Part shown: one piece after another, positions 59,051 to 64,000 of the stretch
Position numbering within the stretch: the first letter of the stretch is position 1
Layout of the letters: every line of letters begins with the position of its first letter
From: Streptomyces griseus
GTDB lineage: Bacteria > Actinomycetota > Actinomycetes > Streptomycetales > Streptomycetaceae
Assembly (NCBI RefSeq): GCF_001715295.1
Contig: NZ_MDKB01000002.1
Coordinates: 1,758,313-1,822,312 of the forward strand
Direction of reading: 5' to 3'
DNA length: 64,000 nt
The notes under the pieces: generated by a model
What the model saw: only the letters and a program-made list of their open reading frames with translations
What the model was told of the DNA's origin: nothing
The model's database searches: none
Position numbers and translations under genes: made by a program

Positions 59051-60150
59051 CGGAGCTCCTTCGGGTTGGCCTCGGCGGCGGTACGGGCGGCGGTGACCGC
59101 CGGGTGGACGGGCGCGTCCGGCACGCCGGCCGGGCGCAGGGCGGCGAACTCCTTGCGCAGCACGGGCACGACCTCCTCGCCGAGGATGTCGAGCTGCTCC
59201 AAAACCGTCTTCAGCGGCAGTCCCGCGTGGTCCATCAGGAACAGCTGGCGCTGGTAGTCGCCGACGGCGTCCCGGAAGGACAGGGTCCGCTCGATGACCT
59301 CCTGCGGCGAGCCGACGGTCAACGGGGTCTCCCGGGTGAAGTCCTCCAGGGAGGGGCCGTGGCCGTAGACCGGGGCGTTGTCGAAGTACGGGCGGAACTC
59401 CCGCACGGCGTCCTGGGAGTTCTTCCGCATGAACACCTGACCGCCGAGGCCGACGACGGCCTGCTCGGCGGTGCCGTGGCCGTAGTGGGCGTAGCGCCGG
59501 CGGTAGAGGTCGACCATCTTCTTCGTGTGCTCCATGGGCCAGAAGATGTTGTTGTGGAAGAAGCCGTCACCGTAGTAGGCGGCCTGCTCGGCGATTTCCG
59601 GGGAGCGGATGGAGCCGTGCCAGACGAACGGCGGTACGCCGTCCAGCGGGCGCGGGGTCGAGGTGAAGGACTGCAGGGGTGAGCGGAACTTGCCCTCCCA
59701 GTCGACGACGTCCTCGCGCCACAGCTTGTGCAGGAGTGCGTAGTTCTCGATCGCGAGCGGGATGCCCTGGCGGATGTCCTTGCCGAACCAGGGGTAGACC
59801 GGCCCGGTGTTTCCGCGCCCCATCATCAGGTCCACGCGCCCGTCCGCGAGGTGCTGGAGGGTGGCGTAGTCCTCGGCGATCTTCACCGGGTCGTTGGTGG
59901 TGATCAGGGTGGTGGAGGTGGAGAGGATCAGCTTCTCGGTGCGGGCGGCGATGTAGCCGAGCGTGGTCGTCGGGGAGGACGGGACGAACGGCGGGTTGTG
60001 GTGCTCACCGGTCGCGAAGACGTCGAGCCCCACCTCCTCCGCCTTCTGCGCGATCGCGAGGGTCGCCTTGATCCGCTCGTTCTCGGTCGGTGTCCGGCCG
60101 GTCGTGGGGTCGGTGGTGACGTCCCCGACGGTGAAGATCCCGAACTGCAT
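59047..60150 (-). CDS. LLM-class flavin-dependent oxidoreductase
   Basis: A 367-residue luciferase-like TIM-barrel monooxygenase. The start is MQFGIFTVGDVTTDP; GEHHNPPFVPSSPTTTLGYI (about 47-66) and the region around GRVDLMMGRGNTGP (about 105) are family motifs. Reduced flavin would come from the overlapping reductase gene. The substrate is unknown, but similar pairs respond to electrophiles. The upstream motif at 60167-60184 is shared with pirin. ATG 60150 has a TGGAGGCGGG site. Confidence 0.86.
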   Translation of the reverse strand: MQFGIFTVGDVTTDPTTGRTPTENERIKATLAIAQKAEEVGLDVFATGEHHNPPFVPSSPTTTLGYIAARTEKLILSTSTTLITTNDPVKIAEDYATLQHLADGRVDLMMGRGNTGPVYPWFGKDIRQGIPLAIENYALLHKLWREDVVDWEGKFRSPLQSFTSTPRPLDGVPPFVWHGSIRSPEIAEQAAYYGDGFFHNNIFWPMEHTKKMVDLYRRRYAHYGHGTAEQAVVGLGGQVFMRKNSQDAVREFRPYFDNAPVYGHGPSLEDFTRETPLTVGSPQEVIERTLSFRDAVGDYQRQLFLMDHAGLPLKTVLEQLDILGEEVVPVLRKEFAALRPAGVPDAPVHPAVTAARTAAEANPKELR

Positions 60151-60166
60151 GGCGCCCGCCTCCAGT

Positions 60167-60184
60167 TTTAGTTGAACCTTGAAC
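60167..60184 (-). promoter_or_regulatory. Shared promoter/operator motif upstream of the LLM gene
   Basis: Read on the - strand, GTTCAAGGTTCAACTAAA contains a GTTCAA direct repeat and is followed 16 nt later by the LLM ATG. It differs in one base from 40718-40735 in front of pirin. Confidence 0.6.
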
Positions 60185-60564
60185 TATGTTGGACACACTC
60201 TACAACGGGGGTGCCCCCTCCTCCTATTCCGCAGGACACGGGGGCACCCGGGGGGGCCGCGTACCGTGGGGGCGCCGGCCGAGGCGACAGGCGAAGGAGG
60301 CGGGCCGGACGGGCGACGGCGAACGCCGGAAGGAGCGGGGCGTGGCCCTGCGCGTCTTCGTCCCCGTCCTCGCGACGCACCTCTGCGGCTCCGTCGTGCT
60401 GCTGTTCTCTCCGGGCGGCCACGCGGACCGGTGGGGGCCCGCCTTGCGCCCCCATCCCGACCGGGCCCGTTCCGGTCCGGCCCGGACGGCGGCCCCCGGC
60501 TGTCTCCCCCCGCGTGACGCCCGCCGGGCCGCCGAAAAGCCCGGGCCCGCATACCCGGGCGAGG
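60185..60564. other. Gap between the LLM operon and the trp leader
   Basis: Beyond the LLM promoter this stretch has no confident gene. A frame from GTG 60342 (with GGAG before it) could encode an 85-residue protein starting MALRVFVPVLATHLC, but it overlaps the trp leader and lacks family resemblance. I treat it as spurious, with low certainty. Confidence 0.45.
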
Positions 60565-60570
60565 TACAGT
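60565..60570 (+). promoter_or_regulatory. Probable -10 of the trp leader transcript
   Basis: TACAGT ends 6 nt before the leader ATG at 60577, so the leader peptide itself is probably leaderless. Confidence 0.5.
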
Positions 60571-60576
60571 GGCGCC

Positions 60577-60618
60577 ATGACCTCCGTACCGTGCCGTAAC
60601 TGGTGGCGCTCCTCCTAG
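60577..60618 (+). CDS. trp leader peptide with tandem Trp codons
   Basis: Thirteen residues, MTSVPCRNWWRSS, end in TAG. Two adjacent TGG codons at 60601-60606 make it a tryptophan sensor: a ribosome starved of charged tRNA-Trp would stall there. It lies before an attenuator and trpS, so it reports tryptophanyl-tRNA supply. Ribosome-mediated attenuation of an auxiliary TrpRS is known in Streptomyces. Confidence 0.8.
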   Translation: MTSVPCRNWWRSS

Positions 60619-60675
60619 GAGCGGCCGCCTCTTCCGCACGGAACCAGGGCCGTTCGATCTCGGACGGCCCTTCTT
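60607..60675 (+). promoter_or_regulatory. Transcription attenuator upstream of trpS
   Basis: A 7-bp hairpin (60607-60613 with 60617-60623) covers the leader stop. CGGCC at 60622-60626 can instead pair with GGCCG at 60648-60652 as antiterminator. The terminator stem is AGGGCCGT (60646-60653) with ACGGCCCT (60664-60671), followed by TCTT. These alternatives exclude each other as needed for attenuation. Confidence 0.7.
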
Positions 60676-60736
60676 GCTGCCCCGGTGTCCTTCGGCGGGC
60701 CGTCCTCCACGCACACGCCACCAGCGAGGAGACCCC

Positions 60737-61795
60737 GTGACCATCACCGACGACCTTCCCGTCAGCCCCGCCGAGCGCCGCAGCGCCGAGCTGGAACGGC
60801 AGCTCGCCGAAGCCCCCGGCCGGTTCCGCGTCCTCACCGGGGACCGGCCCACCGGCGCCCTCCACCTCGGGCACTACTTCGGCACCCTCCACAACCGGGT
60901 CCGCCTCCAGAACCTCGGTGTGGACGTCTTCGTGCTCATCGCCGACTACCAGGTGCTCACCGACCGGGACGTCGCCGAGCGGCTCACCGAACACGTCGAG
61001 GGACTGCTCCTGGACTATCTGGCGATCGGGCTCGACCCCGCCCGTACGACCGTCTTCAACCACAGCGCGGTCCCGGCCCTCAACCAGCTGATGCTGCCGT
61101 TCCTCTCGCTCGTCTCCGTCGCGGAGCTCGGCCGCAACCCCACCGTGAAGGACGAGATCGCCCACTCCCGGCAGGCCGCCGTGAGCGGACTCATGTACAC
61201 CTACCCGGTGCACCAGGCCGCCGACATCCTGTTCTGCAAGGGCAACCTCGTGCCCGTCGGGCAGGACCAGCTGCCCCACCTGGAGATCACCCGTACGATC
61301 GCCCGGCGGTTCGACGAGCGGTACGGAGCCGTCTTCCCGGAGCCCGACGCGCTGCTCTCCGCCGCACCTCTGCTGCTCGGCACCGACGGCACCAAGATGA
61401 GCAAGAGCCGCAACAACTCCGTCGCCCTCGGCGCGAGCGAGGACGAGACCGCCCGGCTGATCAAGGGGGCGACGACCGACGCCGACCGGCACATCACCTA
61501 CGACCCCGAGGCGCGGCCCGGGGTGTCGAGCCTGGTGCTGCTGGCCGCGCTCTGCCTGGACCGGGACCCGCACGCCGTCGCCGACGAGATCGGTGACGGC
61601 GGCGCCGCCGTCCTCAAACGGACGGTGACGGACGCGGTGAACAGCCGGATGGCCCCGATCCGGGCCCGGCGCGCGGAGTACGCGAAGGACATGGGGTACG
61701 TCCGGTCGGTGCTGCGCGCCGGCAACGAGCGGGCGAACGCGATTGCCGAGGCGACCCTGGACGAGGTGCGCGACGCGATGGGCACACCTCGCTGA
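60737..61795 (+). CDS. trpS: Tryptophanyl-tRNA synthetase
   Basis: A 352-residue class I synthetase. The HIGH-like motif is in GDRPTGALHLGHYFGTLHN (about 35-53); KMSKS is in TKMSKSRNNS (about 219-228). The connecting region has the tryptophan-site stretch around VLIADYQVLTD. GTG 60737 lies after GGAGAC. The attenuator upstream means expression rises when Trp-tRNA is scarce; in Streptomyces such attenuated copies are auxiliary and antibiotic (indolmycin)-resistant, so a second housekeeping trpS is expected elsewhere. Confidence 0.92.
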   Translation: MTITDDLPVSPAERRSAELERQLAEAPGRFRVLTGDRPTGALHLGHYFGTLHNRVRLQNLGVDVFVLIADYQVLTDRDVAERLTEHVEGLLLDYLAIGLDPARTTVFNHSAVPALNQLMLPFLSLVSVAELGRNPTVKDEIAHSRQAAVSGLMYTYPVHQAADILFCKGNLVPVGQDQLPHLEITRTIARRFDERYGAVFPEPDALLSAAPLLLGTDGTKMSKSRNNSVALGASEDETARLIKGATTDADRHITYDPEARPGVSSLVLLAALCLDRDPHAVADEIGDGGAAVLKRTVTDAVNSRMAPIRARRAEYAKDMGYVRSVLRAGNERANAIAEATLDEVRDAMGTPR

Positions 61796-61852
61796 GGTGA
61801 CGGGGCGAGCAGGGCGGGCGCCTCCCGGCCGGTCCGGAGGGTGGGGCAGGCG

Positions 61853-63865
61853 TCAGCGGGTCAGCGTGCGCTGCCGGCCCAGCAGCTCGGCCAGACCCCG
61901 CCGGGTCGCCGCGATGACCACCCGGTCCTGCGGCTGCAGTACGTAACCCGGATGCAGGTCCCAGACCAGCCCCGCCGGACGTTCCGGGCCGGCGGGGCCG
62001 CCGGCCGGGTGCGCGGGGTCGTACGGCGGGGTGGCGGCCAGGTCCGGTACGCGGTCGGCCGGCGGCGTGGCGTCCAGGGCCAGGACCCGCCAGTACCCCG
62101 GGCGGAACGCCTGCGCGACGGTGCGGCCCTCCAACGGGGGATGGCCCGCCACCACCAGGGCGGCGAACAGCATCACCTTGCGCTCGACCGGCACCGCGCC
62201 CAGGATCTGCCGGCCCATCATGGCGCCCGCGAACGAGGGGGCGGCCAGGTGGGACACGGAACGGGAACGGGTCAGGGCCTGCGGGTGGGCGGTGCGCAGG
62301 GTGCGGTAGACGGCGGTGGCGAACTCGTCGTCGAACAGGCGGAGGGCCACCCGGAGGTCCGGCTTCACCGAGCGGGCGTACAGCGCGGCCTCGAGGTTCG
62401 TCGTGTCGGCGCTCGTCAGGGCGAGCAGCGCGCGGGCCCGATGGATCTTCGCGGCCTCCAGCACCCCCTCCTGGGTGACGTCACCGATGACGGTCGGCAC
62501 ACGCATGCTGCGGGCCAGCGGGATGCCGCGCGCCTCCGGGTCCTCCTCGACGACGACCACGGGGATGTCCAGCTCGCGCAGCCGTACCAGGACCCTCGTA
62601 CCGATCTTGCCGAGACCCAGGAGCACCACGTGGCCGGAGAGCCCGCGGGGCGGCCGGCGCAGGGACGAGGCGGTGCGCAGCGAGCCGAACGCCTCCAGGA
62701 CGGCGGCAACCAGCAGGGGCAGCAGGAGGAGCCCGGCCGTACCGGAGAGCAGCTGGATGATCTGGCGGGAGGAGGAGTCCGTGTCCTCGACCGCGGGGTC
62801 GCCCATGGCGAGGAGGTCGAGGAGCGTGAGGTAGGCGGCGTGCAGCGGGCTGTCCCCGGTGGTGATCACCGAGGCGACGGCCAGGGCGACCACGGCCGCC
62901 GCGACGCCCGCCGCCGACCACCGCAGCCGCCGGGAGAAGATGTGACCGAGCGGGGCGCCCCGGCCGCCCATCCGGGTGGGGGCCCGGTCGGGTCCCGCGT
63001 GGCTGATGGCTTCCAGGACCACCGTGCCCCGGCCGGTGGCGGCGGCCACGGTCGCCTCGTCGGGCAGGAGCCGGGGGCCCTCGTCGCCGCTGCTGTCGGA
63101 GCCCTCGGCGCCGGCCGGGTTCTGGGTGGTGGAGGAGAGCAGGGCCAGTGTGCACAGGCCCGGATCGGCGAGTTCGCCCTGCCGGGGCGGGGTGCGCTCG
63201 GCGGCGCGCAGGAGCAGCCCCTCGGCCTGGATCACCTTGCTGCTTCCGGTCAGGGCGGTGGCGGCCAGGGCGGGCGCGGCGGTGTCGGCGTCGGACAGGA
63301 CGGTCGTCGAGGCGTCCAGCGCGGCGGTGTCGATGCCGGGCATGGCGACGGCGGCGGCCTGGTCGAGCAGGGTCTCCAGGTGCTGGCCGAGCTTGCGGTT
63401 GTAGAGCCGGATGACCAGGCGCAGCCGGGGGTTGAGCCGCCGCGCGGTGAGCGCGGCCCGGATGTTGCGCTCGTCGTCGTCGTAGACGAGGGCGAGGGCG
63501 GCGGCCCGGTCGACGCCCGCGTCCTCGAGCACCTCGTCGGAGGGCTCGGGCGCCTCCATGATGTGGACGGCCTCGACGCCCGCGTTCGTGTCGTCGTCGC
63601 CCGTGCCCCCGCTCGTCCCGTTGCGGTTCATCGCCGCCGACATCCGGCCGAACAGCGTCGCGGCGCGGGCACGTTGGGTCAGTGGCAGTTCGGGCCGGGC
63701 GGCCTCCCGCCCGGGCGGGAGCAGCAGGGTGACCCGTTCCCCGTACACGTAGCGCAGTTCCACGGCGAGCCGCCGGGCGAGCGCGTCGTCACCGCACACG
63801 ACCATGTGGCCGCCTGCGTAAGGGCGTTGGGGCTGATGAGGAAGTGGGGGCACGAAACCCAGCAT
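61853..63865 (-). CDS. Two-RCK-domain membrane protein with degenerate pore
   Basis: A 670-residue protein built like a potassium channel with two NAD-binding RCK (TrkA-N) domains: one N-terminal (about 20-200; GGHMVVCGDDALARRL) and one after the membrane region (about 395-600; VLLGLGKIGTRVLVRL). Between them two helices (AAGVAAAVVALAVASVI and GTAGLLLLPLLVAAVLEAFG) flank a pore-like loop. The filter-position residues read LLAMGDP, not TVGYGD, so normal potassium selectivity is doubtful. A TrkA-C-like end closes the chain. It may be a regulatory or altered ion conductor. Confidence 0.75.
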   Translation of the reverse strand: MLGFVPPLPHQPQRPYAGGHMVVCGDDALARRLAVELRYVYGERVTLLLPPGREAARPELPLTQRARAATLFGRMSAAMNRNGTSGGTGDDDTNAGVEAVHIMEAPEPSDEVLEDAGVDRAAALALVYDDDERNIRAALTARRLNPRLRLVIRLYNRKLGQHLETLLDQAAAVAMPGIDTAALDASTTVLSDADTAAPALAATALTGSSKVIQAEGLLLRAAERTPPRQGELADPGLCTLALLSSTTQNPAGAEGSDSSGDEGPRLLPDEATVAAATGRGTVVLEAISHAGPDRAPTRMGGRGAPLGHIFSRRLRWSAAGVAAAVVALAVASVITTGDSPLHAAYLTLLDLLAMGDPAVEDTDSSSRQIIQLLSGTAGLLLLPLLVAAVLEAFGSLRTASSLRRPPRGLSGHVVLLGLGKIGTRVLVRLRELDIPVVVVEEDPEARGIPLARSMRVPTVIGDVTQEGVLEAAKIHRARALLALTSADTTNLEAALYARSVKPDLRVALRLFDDEFATAVYRTLRTAHPQALTRSRSVSHLAAPSFAGAMMGRQILGAVPVERKVMLFAALVVAGHPPLEGRTVAQAFRPGYWRVLALDATPPADRVPDLAATPPYDPAHPAGGPAGPERPAGLVWDLHPGYVLQPQDRVVIAATRRGLAELLGRQRTLTR

Positions 63866-63882
63866 GCCTTGTCCTGCCTTCG

Positions 63883-64000
63883 TCAGTCCCGTGAACCCCG
63901 GGCTCGGCCGGTGCCGGCCGGAAGAGGGCGGGGGTCGCCCGCCCTCTCGATCGCCGTCTCGACGGCCGCGATCCGGTCCGCGAGCAGACCGAGCGCCGCG
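63883..64000 (-). CDS. 3' fragment of an unidentified gene running off the right edge
   Basis: On the - strand a frame with strong GC3 bias enters from the window edge and ends at TGA 63883-63885. The visible C terminus begins AALGLLADRIAAVETAIERA and ends RGSRD. Its start lies outside the window. It is 17 nt upstream of the RCK gene and could share an operon with it. The family is not identifiable. Confidence 0.5.
   Translation of the reverse strand, partial: AALGLLADRIAAVETAIERAGDPRPLPAGTGRARGSRD

Noticed and set aside
60342..60599. 85-codon frame with a GGAG site upstream of the trp leader
   Set aside because: It overlaps the leader peptide and its promoter, becomes Arg/Pro-rich in its second half and matches nothing I recognise.
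1..64000. tRNA or rRNA genes, prophage or a biosynthetic gene cluster
   Set aside because: No cloverleaf-type sequences, rRNA segments, integrases, phage structural genes or polyketide/peptide synthetase genes were seen; the genes are ordinary core functions.

Overview
The window is high-GC DNA with strong third-position GC bias, frequent GTG starts, many 1-4 nt gene overlaps and many leaderless genes. The gene set points to a Streptomyces chromosome: paired branched-chain keto acid dehydrogenase clusters with bkdR, a SARP/NB-ARC regulator, a K15-type DD-peptidase, the proteasome activator Bpa and mycothiol-family enzymes. Two perfect copies and one 13/14 copy of GTTTCACGTGAAAC, the Streptomyces ParB-binding site parS, place it in the origin-proximal core. 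I see no prophage, CRISPR array, rRNA, tRNA or biosynthetic gene cluster. About 48 complete protein genes fill most of the window, with one probable gene fragment at each edge.

Left third (1-25 kb). A TrmH/SpoU RNA methyltransferase is followed by paaN (phenylacetate-type aldehyde dehydrogenase) facing its own TetR regulator, then bkdR facing a first E1alpha-E1beta-E2 operon. A TetR-type palindrome between paaN and tetR recurs almost unchanged between bkdR and the first bkd operon, suggesting that one regulator serves both. A molybdenum-cofactor pair (MobA-like, MoeA) runs by 4-nt overlaps into a TrkA-type potassium channel whose start codon lies inside a parS site. Then come a quinone oxidoreductase, Bpa, an unrecognised membrane protein next to a 9-bp tandem repeat, two divergent Ser/Thr kinases, a phosphotransferase, a pyridoxamine-oxidase-fold protein, an orphan NarL-type response regulator and a second bkd operon.

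Middle (25-45 kb). A K15-type DD-peptidase, a GntR-MFS pair, a mycothiol-enzyme-like protein, a nitrilase-fold amidohydrolase, a second parS, a LURP-one protein, a thioredoxin-NHL protein, a DUF4232 lipoprotein, a 978-residue SARP regulator, an M18 aminopeptidase, a long acyl-CoA dehydrogenase, an SseB-domain protein, a pirin, an AI-2E-family permease and a PAS-GAF-PP2C-HATPase signalling protein.

Right third (45-64 kb). aspS, a degenerate parS, an L,D-transpeptidase lipoprotein, a small MITE-like inverted-repeat element abutting metG, a TerF-type vWA protein with internal duplications, a Tat-exported PhoX-family protein, an S4 RNA-binding protein, small stress and membrane proteins, and an LLM oxidoreductase/FMN reductase pair. 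The pair's promoter shares an 18-nt motif with the pirin promoter 19 kb away. Next comes a tryptophanyl-tRNA synthetase preceded by a leader peptide with tandem Trp codons and an attenuator, then a two-RCK-domain membrane protein with a degenerate pore.

Functional themes are central carbon and branched-chain amino acid catabolism, cell-wall synthesis, aminoacyl-tRNA synthesis and signalling. The most informative signals are regulatory: the shared TetR operator, the trp attenuator, the parS sites and the shared pirin/LLM promoter motif.
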